A stretch of DNA of 64,000 nt. Source: Amphiduros pacificus (lineage: Eukaryota; Annelida; Polychaeta; Phyllodocida; Hesionidae). Of the stretch, positions 1-11,975 are shown one piece after another. Position 1 is the stretch's first letter; each line of letters begins with the position of its first letter. The DNA lies in NCBI GenBank assembly GCA_949316495.1, contig OX439010.1:16610809-16674808 (forward strand). Direction: 5' to 3'. Below the pieces are notes generated by a model. The model did no database searches. It was given only the letters and a program-made list of their open reading frames with translations, and had not been told where the DNA came from. The translations under genes and the position numbers were made by a program.

Positions 1-2442
1 AAAGTACTTTTCCCAAGAATATTTTGAACTGATTTTCAAATAAAGAGAAGCCTGCCTAGACAATATTTGTGAAATTACAACATTTATATTTTCTTATATA
101 AGCATCAGCTTTGGAGAATTTGCCATATTTTGTTATATTGGACTAGGTAAAGTATCTTTTTCTTATGAATATTTGATGATCATTGCTTGGTTCACTTTAT
201 AGTTTAAATAATAAGCTGTGCGTCATTTCAGTGGTAAAATGGATATTTCTTTGACAAAGACCAAGTTTTGACTGGTGTCAAATGGGATTGACATGAGAGG
301 ACGGGGCTCGCGTTACATGGCGTGGTTTATGTGTATTGTTTCTCAGTCAATGTGACCATTGTTTCGGCCAGGAATTGGATAGGTAGCGTGATTCATTTGG
401 CGGGCAGTGAGGGGCCCCACTGCCGAAAAGGAGAGTGTTGACATATTGGCGGTGAGGTGTTGTACATGTGTTTATTGTTTACACGCCCTGTTGGACACTA
501 GCTCGTATTGTTTGGGTGTGCGATGTCACGCCAATCTCTCCCCACGGATGCCACTGCGAAGAAATAACACCGGGGCTTACAGCCGCCACTGGGCTGCATT
601 AGCGAGGATTAGTTTTGCAATGGGTCCAGGTCCGACCCGTGTTTACACTAGGTCTTCCTCGGTCCATAGATAGCTCGTATGACTAGGTGTAACCTTTTCG
701 TCCTGATCCACCGAAATTCCAGTCCGTGTTGGTGGAACGCAGAAGAAGACTAAACAACTAGTGTTTTGGTCTTGTTATTTTTTGGCCAGTCTGTAGTGGT
801 AGATTTGCCCGCTTGTACCCTCGGAAGAAGGGCTTGCCTGGTTTAGCACCGTGTCACATTGCATAATGCAATTGAATAGCATTTATCATTGTCAGGCTTG
901 GAGAGAGACTGAAGCCTAATTGCTCCTCAAGATGTATCACAAGGGTTGATTATTGACATGGCAGCCGGAGCATATGGCCCCTGTGACCGGACGACCGCAG
1001 CCTGCCGCATGCCCCACTCTCCCTCCACCTCGCCAGCCAGCCAGCCACACACTCTGCGCTCTCCCTCCCGTACTATGCTACTGCTGCCACTCACCATCGC
1101 TACACTGTGGAGCAGCATCTGCCCATCTCTTAAAGGGGCTGCCGAAGTAGTTGCGAGGCCTATACCACCCGTCTGACATTTGCAGCGCAATCTGACAAGC
1201 CCCCATAGCTCGTGTGTAATTTTCTCCCAACTACACTACAATAGATTTCCCAGTCCAATTTATTGGCGCATCTAGACAGACATGATGACATCGGCAGTAA
1301 CAAGGCTTTTTGCATGCAGAAATTATAATCTGCTGTGGGCAAATGAACCATTTTTATTGGCCACAATTATTGTACTTGGTTTATACAAAACCGCGAGTAG
1401 TTTTGTTGGCTAAGTGACATCTCATCTTGTTTTCTTTCCCCATTATCCAACATGGCCGACAATTTTTCAAGACATGGACATTTTTGTCATCTGTATTATG
1501 AAATTGGGCGAGATATTTCTTAATGACAGTCTCAATTGAAAGATTTGTTTTGGGAGATATTATTTGATTGATTCACTTTAATCTTGGGTTAATTAGCGAT
1601 GACAATTTGTGACAGAAGACTTTTATTCACCAAACCTTTTCTTTGGAATGTTTCCAAGATTGCGTGAATGACAAGTGTGTTCAAGTATTCACTTGAGATG
1701 GAAACGTAGGGCTTTTCACCTATCTCAAAGAAATCATTAGATTCCATAAAGAAACTCTTGCCTCCCAAAAAAAGAATTAATGAGAGAAATATGAAGACTC
1801 TGACGTGTGTGTCCATTCAGAGCCAGACACCCAGTCCTGTTGTGATGGGCAGGTAAATATAATGTGGTATATAATATGTTAAAATGGCACCCAGTCAAGT
1901 GCAGGTCACACAACAAGCAGTGAGCAGGATTCAACGTGTCTTACTGCAATATTTTTCTATAAGTGTTTGGATCAGAGATGCTGATCCCGTTTTTATGGCT
2001 GCAGTAGGGCCACCATGCAGAAAAGGTCCAAAATGCTGGGGTTTTTTTTAATACCAGAAAAGATAAAACAAAGATTTGATATCTATTTTTTTTTTAATTG
2101 TTGTATTTTGAGTAGTTTTAAGACTGTAATATGGGATATTGTCTATTTAGATAGTAGATTTGTAGGAAAAAATTGTGAGATGAAGGATACACCCGACCTT
2201 TGTGAAGTAGAGTGCTAGGAGCACGGTTCTCCTAGCCTTTGGCAGTCAGATATGTGGGTCCATGCGGCAGATGGCAACGCATACTTATTGTCAGAAATGC
2301 ATGATAGATGGCCAAATTATCTGTTGCTACATGTTTCGATGCATTAGCAACTGATTATGACATGTCATGTCGAAAGCCAATAACACTCAACTCAATACAT
2401 GCGGTCGCCAGGTGAAAGGTCACATGTCATGTCAAAAAGGTC

Positions 2443-2474
<32 letters not shown>

Positions 2475-3480
2475 ATAAAAATTCCCATTTTATTATTTTA
2501 TTTATTAGATATGCTGTTAATTTTGTAAGATTAGCTGCAAAAATTGATGTCAGTGGGAGTTGGTGGCATATTACTGGGCTGTAGCCACACAGCGGTGTGC
2601 TGCAGGTTTGTCGTGTACAGGCAGCCCTGACAGGAAGAAAGACGGAAATGACAGCCGACCTGATAGCAACCTGCAGATGAAATATTAGACGGGTAATTGT
2701 AGGTTTGATTTGCGCAGGATCTGCTGTCGTGGCACTCTCCGGCAGGCATTGTGACAGGAGTGTGCACAATATGGCTTCAGCGCAGGAAATTGTTTTATTC
2801 TCTTTTACGTATTTAGATGCATCTAGAACTATCGCTTTAAAAGATACTTAGCCGTGCAAATCTAAATAGACTCTCCACTCAAAAAGCTGAATTGATAACA
2901 AATCAGAATGATTGTGAAAATATTATTTCAAGAAAAAAAAGCTAATTTCCATGTGAAAGCCATGATTTATTAGATTACTCAGTATTATTCCCATTCTGGA
3001 AATTGAAGAAAGATTTCATGTAGATGTCCAATAAGAGAAAATGTATTAAAAGTACACACTAAAACAGATATTTCTCCGACAATCACAATAGGTGGTGTCA
3101 TTTAACCTCAGTGGAAATAAGCTTACAAATGGGAAAAGGCAATATACCATTTCAGTATAATTCTACTGCGGAAAATGATATTGTTTTCCACCATCAAATT
3201 TAGCTGCATTTATGACTCCTATGTCGGCTAATATCTATATAGATGACAGTGGCACAATGTATCTACTACAGCCACATAGACAGGTGCGTCAGGCAAAAAC
3301 CTGTAATGATGTTCAGTCATTGACCTCGGTGTTGTCATGACGATTACAGATTCATATGGCATTGTCTGAACTTGTGTCCTTGTTGACCTCATTGTAGTGA
3401 CATCAGAATGACAAAATAGACAAAGTAAGATAATAAAAGGGACTGCTTTCAATAACTTCCATAGTAATAAAATGGAGGGA
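1..3480. other. Non-coding, mostly unique AT-rich DNA
   Basis: No recognisable exon, RNA gene or transposon is seen. The longest open frames (under 130 codons) match no family I know, and the 125-codon minus-strand one runs through the poly-C tract. About 270-760 is richer in GC and CpG than its surroundings, and about 950-1210 is C-rich with short CCAGC repeats. Either could be a conserved regulatory element, but the sequence alone cannot show that. The rest is AT-rich and holds nothing I can name. Confidence 0.7.
2444..2473 (+). repeat. Poly-C homopolymer, 30 bases
   Basis: An uninterrupted run of 30 C follows AAAAAGGTCA. Its length should be highly polymorphic and is unreliable in any assembly. 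It creates poly-Pro and poly-Gly stretches in spurious frames on the two strands. Such a run can form G-quadruplex or i-motif structures, a known property of G/C homopolymers that was not tested here. Confidence 0.97.
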
Positions 3481-4557
3481 GGATATAGGCAGTCACACTG
3501 GAGTACTATATATAAATATGTGGTGATATGTAGACAGGTATGTTAGGATATAGGCTGTCACACTGGAGTACTGTATACAGATATATGGTGATATGTATAC
3601 AGGTATGTGAGGATATAGGCTGTCACACTGGAGTACTGTATACATATATATGGTGATATGTATACAGGTATGTGAGGATATAGGCTGTCACACTGGAGTA
3701 CTGTATACAGATATGTGGTGATATGTAGACAGGTATGTGAGGATATAGGCTGTCACACTGGAGTACTGTATATAGATATATGGTGATATGTAGACAGGTA
3801 TGTGAGGATATAGGCTGTCACACTGGAGTACTGTATATAGATATATGGTGATATGTAGACAGGTATGTGAGGATATAGGCTGTCACACTGGAGTACTATA
3901 TATAGATATATGGTGATATGTAGACAGGTATGTGAGGATATAGGCTGTCACACTGGAGTACTGTATATAGATATATGGTGATATGTAGACAGGTATGTGA
4001 GGATATAGGCTGTCACACTGGAGTACTGTATATAGATATATGGTGATATGTAGACAGGTATGTGAGGATATAGACTGTCATACCGGAGTACTGTATACAG
4101 ATATATGGTGATATGTAGACAGGTATGTGAGGATATAGGCTGTCACACTGGAGTACTATATATAGATATGTGGTGATATGTAGACAGGTATGTGAGGATA
4201 TAGGCTGTCACACTGGAGTACTGTATATAGATATATGGTGATATGTAGACAGGTATGTGAGGATATAGGCTGTCACACTGGAGTACTATATACAGATATA
4301 TGGTGATATGTAGACAGGTATGTGAGGATATAGGCTGTCACACTGGAGTACTGTATACAGATATATGGTGATATGTAGACAGGTATGTGAGGATATAGGC
4401 TGTCACACTGGAGTACTATATATAGATATATGGTGATATGTAGACAGGTATGTGAGGATATAGACTGTCACACTGGAGTACTGTATACAGATATATGGTG
4501 ATATGTAGACAGGTATGTGAGGATATAGACTGTCATACCGGAGTATACAGATATATG
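3481..4557 (+). repeat. 65-bp minisatellite, 16 copies plus a partial
   Basis: The unit starts GGATATAGGCTGTCACACTG and ends TAGACAGGTATGTGA, with exact 65-bp phase from 3481, 3546, 3611 through 4456 and a truncated last copy at 4521. Copies differ by a few transitions (ACTATATA/ACTGTATA, AGATATATG/AGATATGTG). The first copy is the most diverged, as expected at an array edge. A rare variant (TAGACTGTCATACCGG) occurs in the copies at 4066 and 4521, exactly seven units apart, which suggests block duplication or gene conversion. Frames are not kept open, so it is non-coding. Confidence 0.98.
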
Positions 4558-6335
4558 ATCAACTTTATACAGTATGATTTACAAGATAGTTAAATGATAA
4601 GCTGCCATCTCAGAATGTTAGTGAACATATAGATACATTAGGAGTTGTGTGTACGAATGACTTGCTGCAGCCTTTAACTTAATTCTTCCTGGAGTGATGA
4701 AGAGAGGTATAGATGTAATAAAGAAATACACAACTCTTTCAAGCATGATTAACGAAGGAGAAACTTGTATAGTGATAAAACGACTCTGTTAAGACGCTCA
4801 CAACTTGTAATATTTAAAGCTCAATCAACATACTAATATCATCACTAAGAGAAATATTTCATGTTTTATTTGCTATCATAATCTCATATACAATGGTTAA
4901 ATGATGAATGATATGGACACGAGAGAGCGACGATGATCGTGCCTGTTACGTTTCACATTTTGGAGTATGATGACATGGCCGGGCAGCTTATGAGGTCTCC
5001 TCATCGACCTTTCATGGCAAGGAGTGTGTTTGTATGGACTAATGAACTTATATCGTGCTATTGTTTATACAGGGTGAGGCAATATCTCCTGAGGCTGTTT
5101 GGCTTTTTCATAATACATCACTCAGTGGCCCCATATTAGGAGACTCTGATGATGGAAATAAAAACACCATGTATGATAGAATTGTCTAGTCTCCATAAAA
5201 TCTTACTGTTTTATGTGATAAATTTATCTTATGTATGTTGCTATGGGCCCCAGAGTTAAAACTTTATCCATATGCACCTGACGATATGGGCATTTCTATT
5301 TTATCATTATCATTCAGGACCAACCAAGGACCTGAGCAACCTTAATTATTTTCTCCATAGTTTTCTTTATATAGAGTCTGCCCGTATATGGTTTCCATTT
5401 AAGAAAGACTGAAAAGTCAAATCTTTTTTATTTTTATATTATATTTTTTTGATTGCTCTCTTTTTACCTATTCAGATTTTTCTGACAATTTTTTTCCATA
5501 GAGTTCTGCTTTTCTATTACTAATGATGATTGGAGTGACATTTAATCTTGATATCCATCAGAAGGACATCATAACCATACATTCCAGTTGTGATATAGGT
5601 TTATGCCTTCAGAGATATCGGGTGTGGGTGGTCGGGTTTATAATGGTCAGCAGATACAAGTGATTTGTGAGTAGATTTGAGAGGATAACAGCTGCAATAT
5701 TAGACACAGTGCAAGTAAATGATGACAAAATCCAGAGCTGAGGTTTAATACTCCGGCCACAGTAGAGATGATACAAGGACTCACTCACAATCTGTCATCC
5801 TCATCAGATGCTGAGGCGATTGGTAACCAGGGTGATGGTTGTCCTTGACAACAAGGCTCGGGCTATCAGAGGGAGGGGAGGACCCCAATTTGTGTCTGGC
5901 CTTAACCATCAGCCCGTCAGCCCGGGCCGGTAATTTGTGCCGTCCCCATGGACAGATACAGTGAATACTGATAGGCGTGCTCGCCCGGGTGTCAGGGAGC
6001 GGGGCCGAGACTCTGTGTCAAACCTGACACTATCTCCAGATAACATGACACAGAATTATATCACACAGCACAAGCATTAACTGAGCTTTGCTTTGTGTCA
6101 ATGTGCATGATGAATTTGTAAATGGGTTATCGTGTGCACGCCATGACTTACTCGTATTGTTCTCCTGCAAGCTTGGAAATCGTGACTATGGTAAAGCTAC
6201 TGTAAATTGAATCTATCTCATATGTATATGTATATCCTTTATGACATCTGAAAATCATGTGATATAGATATATGACATATTGAGACATTGAAAACAAATG
6301 CAATTGACAAGATATCTCAGATAAAATGACAAGAT
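4558..6335. other. Non-coding DNA with a GC-rich island at about 5740-6060
   Basis: No coding exon is seen. From 4558 to about 5740 the sequence is AT-rich and unremarkable. Between about 5740 and 6060 it becomes GC-rich, with GCCCGGGCC-like and CGCCCGGGTG words, a GGTAACC motif and a near-palindromic X-box (5838-5852). Such islands in AT-rich invertebrate DNA are often conserved enhancers or CpG-bearing promoters. No transcript start can be placed. Confidence 0.6.
5838..5852. promoter_or_regulatory. RFX-type X-box candidate
   Basis: GTTGTC-CTT-GACAAC is a perfect inverted repeat with a 3-bp spacer and fits the RFX X-box pattern RYYNYY-N(1-3)-RRNRAC. A further GGTAACC lies about 15 bp upstream. 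RFX factors control ciliary and neuronal genes in animals. Binding here is inferred from the motif alone. Confidence 0.45.
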
Positions 6336-6339
6336 ATCG

Positions 6340-6655
6340 GGTAGAATGGGCATATTATGCAGCATATAAAACAGTGCAGAAACACATGGCAAACAGCAGG
6401 CTGTGTATATTGAACACAAGGTCATGTTGTGTGGCAACTGGAGAGGTCCAGTGGTATATCAGACCAAAAGGGCAAGTTGTGTATATTGCAAAAAGGTAAT
6501 TTTGTTTGGCAACTAGAATAGTGCAGAAGCATATCATACTGAACGGACAAGTTGGCAACTGGAATAGTCCAGAAGCAAATCAGACTAAAAGGGCAAGTTG
6601 TGGATGCAAAAGGTCATATCGTTTGGCAACTAGATCAGTCTTGAGGCATATCACA
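6340..6655 (+). repeat. Decayed tandem repeat, about 46-75 bp spacing
   Basis: Four degenerate copies share TTTGGCAACT followed by GAATAGTCCAGAAGCATATCA-like and AAAGGGCAAGTTGTGTAT-like words. The GGCAACT anchors lie near 6433, 6508, 6554 and 6625, so one copy is shortened. Three copies carry AAAGGT(C/A)AT just before the anchor. It is an old, non-coding array. Confidence 0.8.
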
Positions 6656-7090
6656 CCATAATTTAAAAAGCAATAGCGTGCCTTTGATAAAAAGTCACAT
6701 TAAATTGCATGTGATGCAATACTGTGGTATAAACAGTATTGTGCATGGCATCCTGCTTTGATGCATCAAGTCAGCGCTGTTCTGTTCTATGAAATGATGA
6801 ACCTGAGAAACTGTCAAACTGTATCGTGACAGAAATCAGACTCGGCTGGTTTACATGGGGGAAAAATGAATATCTACCACAGTAAATTGCATGTTTAATA
6901 TCACTATAAAAAAATGATGTGTTAACATGGGTGTGTGAACAGGAGAGGGGCATGGTCTGGCAAGCAATATATGCATGCTCATCTCATGGACCTTTATTTC
7001 TTGCACACGGCTTTATGTCTCCTGTCAGCAAGGTCTAATATTTCCCCGTGAATCTTGATAGATTGTCACAACAAAATAAGAGACCAGATA
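6656..7090. other. Non-coding spacer between repeat arrays
   Basis: Unique AT-rich sequence with no recognisable feature leads into the 20-bp minisatellite. The last 40 bases, with ACCAGATAGGGAGTG, grade into the repeat. Confidence 0.7.
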
Positions 7091-7613
7091 GGGAGTGCCA
7101 TATTCAGACAGGAAGTGCCATATTCAGACAGGGAGTGCCATATTCAGACGGGGAGTGCCATATTCAGACAGGGAGTGCCATATTCAGATAGGGAGTGCCA
7201 TATTCAGACAGGGAGTGCCATATTCAGACGGGGAGTGCCATATTCAGACAGGGAGTGCCATATTCAGACAGGGAGTGCCATATTCAGACAGGGAGTGCCA
7301 TATTCAGACAGGGAGTGCCATATTCAGACAGGGAGTGCCATATTCAGACGGGGAGTGCTATATTCAGACAGGGAGTGCCATATTCAGACGGGGAGTGCTA
7401 TATTCAGACGGGGAGTGCCATATTCAGACAGGGAGTGCCATATTCAGACAGGGAGTGCTATATTCAGACAGGGAGTGCCATATTCAGACAGGGAGTGCCA
7501 TATTCAGACGGGGAGTGCCATATTCAGACAGGGAGTGCCATATTCAGACAGGGAGTGCCATATTCAGACAGGGAGTGCCATATTCAGACAGGGAGTGCCA
7601 TATTCAGACAGGG
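7091..7613 (+). repeat. 20-bp minisatellite, 26 copies
   Basis: The unit GGGAGTGCCATATTCAGACA repeats in exact 20-bp register from 7091 to 7610. Differences are few: CAGACG for CAGACA, GTGCTA for GTGCCA, one GGAAGTG and one CAGATA. The unit has no stop in any plus frame, and 20 is not a multiple of 3, so all three plus frames stay open (206, 184 and 140 codons) and give the same 20-residue peptide repeat. Openness therefore follows from the repeat and is not evidence of a gene. Confidence 0.98.
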
Positions 7614-8140
7614 TTAGTATTGATATATCCCCAGACCAGGATGGCGTAATTAGACAGGAGAGGTATGACTATTGACATGCATGGCAGTGGCAGTGCTGTG
7701 TATGTCTAGACAGGAGTGACAGTGCTGTGTATGTCTAGACAGGGATGACAGTGTTGTGTATGTCTAGACAGGGCTGGCGTAATTAGACAGGAGAGGTAGG
7801 ACTATTGACATGCATGGCAGTGGCAGTGCTCTGTATGTCAAGACATGAATGGCAGTGCTGTGTATGTCTAGACATGGCAGTGGCAGTGTTGTGTATGTCT
7901 AGACATGAATGGCAGTGCTGTGTATGTCTAGACATGGCAGTGGCAGTGTTGTGTATGTCTAGACATGAATGGCAGTGCTGTGTATGTCTAGACAGGGATT
8001 GCTTGATTAGACAGGGGAGGTAGGACTATTGACATACAGGGATGACAGTGCTGTTTATGTCTAGACAGGGATGGTAACATGTATATTGACGAAGATGACA
8101 TTGTAAAGAACTGTACAGGAACAGCAGAATAATGTATGTC
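7614..8140 (+). repeat. Compound minisatellite, about 30-bp units in larger blocks
   Basis: Units of 29-31 bp of the form TAGACATGAATGGCAGTGCTGTGTATGTC alternate with TAGACATGGCAGTGGCAGTGTTGTGTATGTC, giving a 60-bp dimer near 7840-7985. A larger block starting TGGCGTAATTAGACAGGAGAGGTA occurs at about 7642 and 7775, with a diverged third copy near 7999. The array runs directly between the 20-bp and 29-bp minisatellites and shares their AGACAGGGA word. The 72-codon open frame here is a 60-bp-dimer artefact. Confidence 0.92.
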
Positions 8141-8575
8141 TAGTCGGGGATGGTAATGTAGCATATTTTTAGACAGGGATGGTAGTGTAACATATTTATA
8201 GACAGGGATGGTAGTGTAGCATATTTTTAGACAGGGATGGTAGTGTAACATATTTATAGACAGAAATGGTAGTGTAGCATATTTATAGACAGAAATGGTA
8301 GTGTAGCATATTTATAGACAGAAATGGTAGTGTAGCATATTTATAGACAGAAATGGTAGTGTAGCATATTTATAGACAGAAATAGTAGTGTAGCATATTT
8401 ATAGACAGAAATGGTAGTGTAGCATATTTATAGACCGGAATGGTAGAAACATATTTCTAGACCCGGGATGTTGGTGTAACATTTCTAGACAGGGATGTTG
8501 GCGTAAAATATTTCTAGACAGGGATGTTGGTGTAATATGTTTTTAGACAGGGAGTGTAACATGTTTCCAGATGAG
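8141..8575 (+). repeat. 29-bp minisatellite, about 15 copies
   Basis: The unit TAGACAGAAATGGTAGTGTAGCATATTTA is in clear 29-bp register from 8141 to about 8430. Five or so shorter or more diverged copies (TAGACAGGGATGTTGGTGTAA-like) follow to about 8575. GAAAT-type copies sit in the middle, and GGGAT-type copies lie at both flanks. Minus-strand frames through it are repeat artefacts. Confidence 0.95.
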
Positions 8576-11500
8576 AGTGACAAGGACCCTGGATATTTAA
8601 TGATCATGAATTCAAACCATTATGTGGCATGAGTAATGGTTTTGATTAGGAATATGATATCAGCTCATTGAATCCGGATTTAGAAGATACTATGAGATAG
8701 AGATCATACAGATCCTCATTCAGGGTAGTCTGCTGCTATACATATTAATCTGACAATCTGTTTGCTTTGATAACAACATTAAAAATGAATTACTGTAATG
8801 CACATTCTGGTGTAGTTTTGCAGCGCCGCATGTAGAGCTGTTATTGAATGGTGCTGTCTCTGTTTATTTCCTTGCCTCATACATTTCATATGTAACTGTA
8901 TATTCCTCATTGTGATAATGGACAAAAAGCACATTTGATGACCTTGCATGAAATATAAACTACTGTATTTAAATGTGTATGATTCATAGAGCTAAGCATA
9001 TGAGACTTTGAAATAGGATATTGCAAAGCAAAAAGCTATGAATTAATCACAAACTCCAAATAGTCACCCATGTTTTTAGATCTGCCTGGATAGTGTTTTT
9101 AAAAGTCAACACTATATACTTTTAACCTCAATGAAATTTGAATACGAATTAACATTATTCACTTTTTAGGTTAATTTAATGTTTCCATCTGTTTATTTAA
9201 AATATGGAACCTTCAAAGCGTTCTGGTGAACCTTTTTTTAACATTAATATTTACTGAACAATTACAGTCTTTTTTTCTGTTTTTGAAAGTATTGCTTCAA
9301 CAATTCCTTTTAAAGTCGATTTTGATAGATGTGCACGATTCATCATGTTAGCAATTAGATCACCTCAAAGTAAAAGTCGCAGTGCATTCCCATAAAGCAC
9401 CTGCTACACCCAAAGTGTGACAAAATGGAAAACAAAAAAACTAGGACGCCACTAAAGACCTGCTTGCTTGCTAGCTATCAAGCTCATTGATTTGCACACC
9501 ATCCGAGGCCATTTTCATGCAGAGAATGGGATGCGAGAGACATTAGCGCTCGCGTTACCAACATAAAGACGCCACTCATTGGCTAATCACAGGCTCCGTA
9601 AGGAAGCTGGGGCCACAAGTAGCGCTTATTGTGGCAAAAACGGCCAATTAGTTTTCAGAGCGCCTTCCTGTGTTTTTCTGGCCGGTCGATATGGAGGGAG
9701 GAGAGTTATATGACAGCCTCAGACTTAGTATGGCAGAATAAGTGTGAATTATGTTTCTATTGGCTACTTGATGGTATTACATTTTTTTTTTCGCTCTTTA
9801 TGCAAGGAATGATATTGAGAGAATTGACTGAGCAATGGTGGCACTGATAACAAATAATTGATGTATTGCTGGAGGCAGGGGATACATTGGAAATCTTGGT
9901 TATGTTATTACCTGTATAATCATCAGTTACACCCAGATAGTCAACTGATCATTTGTGAGTAAATGTTATATGAGATGCAAGATACTCCCTGTGATCATGA
10001 AAGCTGCCTATTCTAAAGACCAATTATCTATTTATTTATATCTTGGTAGAAATTGTAACCACATGATTCTATTTATAGAATATAAATGGTATGGTATAGT
10101 ATATGTGGTTTTACCCCTGATTAATGGTACTTCTTGATTTAGCCTATTTTTAACAAAAATCTTATTTAATTTTACCATGGATAAAGCATGGCAAAGTAGA
10201 TAAATCAATTTTCTTTTTTCCTTTTTTTTTCTGAGTGTGAGGATTAAGAGACAGAAGCGTGATTTGCTCTTACTGACTGCACTAAGTCGAGGCCGGGAAA
10301 GAGATAATTTACTGTGCCATGACAGTGAGGTAGCCAGATTAGGTCCCCGGCAGACGCTTTCATGTCACGTGGTTACGTAATAAAACTGATGTACAGGCGG
10401 CCAAAACTGTTTTATATTCTCCACTAACGCCACCAGGACCGAGAGAAGGTGAGAAAAGGTGAAATTGTTGGTGATTTAGTAGTCATCGCCCCGGGAAGTG
10501 GATTAGACGAGGAAGAAATGTGCCAAGCCATTTTGATAAAAGAACAAGTCAATTACACTGTGATGTATTCCACCATTGAAATGGAGCTGTTTTATTTCAT
10601 TATAATTAATAGGCCAAACAAATTAAGTTTTGCTTCTCAATCCCAGGAAGCTTAATAAAAAGGACCCAATTTATTATGTCACAGTATTTAGTACTCTTTA
10701 TGTATTTTTCAATTTATTACATTGAATAGTGTTACCAAACAAATTGTTAATAGCTTTCCAATCAAATCAGTTTAAAAAACATGCAGATACTTTGGTCTTA
10801 GCTGTGTTATAGTTCAGTCACATGTGTCAAATAAATGAATATTGATTTTTTGAATTGCGGTATAACAGTATGCAAATGTTTCAATTGTGAGACTGTAATA
10901 TGAATTACACCAATATTTGCAACAAAAGATGTTTCCTGTTTATTGTTGTGCTTATGTATAGACTCTGATATGTCTGGAGGTCTGGAGTAATATAAAAAGT
11001 GGATCCGTTTCTAGGAAATGTGCACTAAAGCACTGATTGAAAATTGTAAAATGAATGACAAATGTATTTGTCTTTCATCTATCTCTATTACCTTTTTTAA
11101 TAAAAGCACTTCAATAGGTGTCTAAAACTTACTTAAACAAGAACCTAATTAAGAACCTTTTGAAGGCACACTTGTAAAATGATATCGTGAGGGTTTGGCA
11201 ATATGACATCATCAAAGGTGCTATCCTTTGAATAGTGCTAGAATGATGTCAAACAGTGCTGCCCTACTTTAAACATCATCTGAGGTCAAAAAAGTTCATG
11301 GTCTCCATGATGGCTGAGACAGATCTCTGCTTAAAGTGCAACTTATTTATCTTATTGCAACTTATCCTGTTACTCTGTGTAAAAAGTCTATATATCATGA
11401 TGACCATATGTAGATATGCTTTCAATATGCCAAATTATAGGATTAATGCTTAATACCTTTAAATGTACAATGATGCTAGAATATTTTATATACAACCTTT

Positions 11501-11645
11501 ATGCATTATCAAGGATTCAATGTCCCCTAATGGATGCCTCTTGGCAAATTTGACATGATGTCAATTTTTTTTTTAAATATAAGGTATGATTGTTACAAAG
11601 TAATTAATATTTATGATACAATGACTTCAACAGGATTAATCATGT
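8576..11645. other. Non-coding DNA with islands at 9440-9720 and 10270-10520
   Basis: AT-rich and mostly featureless. Two stretches are more complex and GC-richer. About 9440-9720 has repeated GACGCCACT, CATTGGCTAAT, a CGCTCGCGTT patch and GGCCAATTAG. About 10270-10520 has the CACGTG/TTACGTAA pair described separately and GCCACCAGGACC. Both look like candidate conserved non-coding elements. No frame is convincing as an exon. Confidence 0.6.
10366..10380. promoter_or_regulatory. E-box CACGTG next to D-box-type TTACGTAA
   Basis: CACGTG (10366-10371) is followed after one base by the palindrome TTACGTAA (10373-10380). With its flanks the second site reads GTTACGTAAT, an exact match to the PAR-bZIP/E4BP4 consensus RTTAYGTAAY. 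CACGTG is the core site for several bHLH factors, including CLOCK/CYCLE. Both palindromes lie in a moderately GC-rich island. The function is inferred. Confidence 0.5.
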
Positions 11646-11649
11646 GCAG

Positions 11650-11975
11650 GTTTCCTGCTTATAAAGGCTAAAAATATAGGAATAGGAATTCTGCGTTCCT
11701 TCATATAAGGGTTAAAATATGATTGCAGTATGCATGATGTTTTCATGCATATAAAAGTTTAAAATATGATTGCAATATGAAGGCAGGTTTGATGCATATA
11801 AAATGTTGAATTATGATTGCAATTGAAATGATGGTTTGATGCATATAAAATGTTGAAGTAGCATTTCAATAGGAATGCTTGTCTCATGTATATAAAGGGT
11901 TGAAGTAGGAAATTGGTTTGATGTATATAAAGGTTTCAAGTATGATTACAGTAGGAATAATTAATGGTTTTAGAC
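11650..11975 (+). repeat. Decayed tandem repeat of about 46 bp
   Basis: Seven diverged units centre on GCATATAAAA, with anchors near 11659, 11703, 11750, 11797, 11841, 11889 and 11925. They are followed by TTGAA(T/G)TATGATTGCAAT-like and GGTTTGATG-like words. Spacing is mostly 44-48 bp, with a short last unit. The repeated TATAAA words are part of the unit and do not imply promoters. Confidence 0.85.

Noticed and set aside
7055-7675. A 206-codon plus-strand frame and two shorter frames overlapping it
   Set aside because: All are forced open by a stop-free 20-bp tandem unit; the non-repeat ends are short and unrecognisable.
3481-8575. Regular repeats that could suggest a CRISPR array
   Set aside because: Units are contiguous without unique spacers, and the genome is eukaryotic; these are minisatellites.
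11650-11975. Seven TATAAA-like words in a row as possible promoters
   Set aside because: They belong to a decayed ~46-bp tandem repeat, so their regular occurrence follows from duplication.
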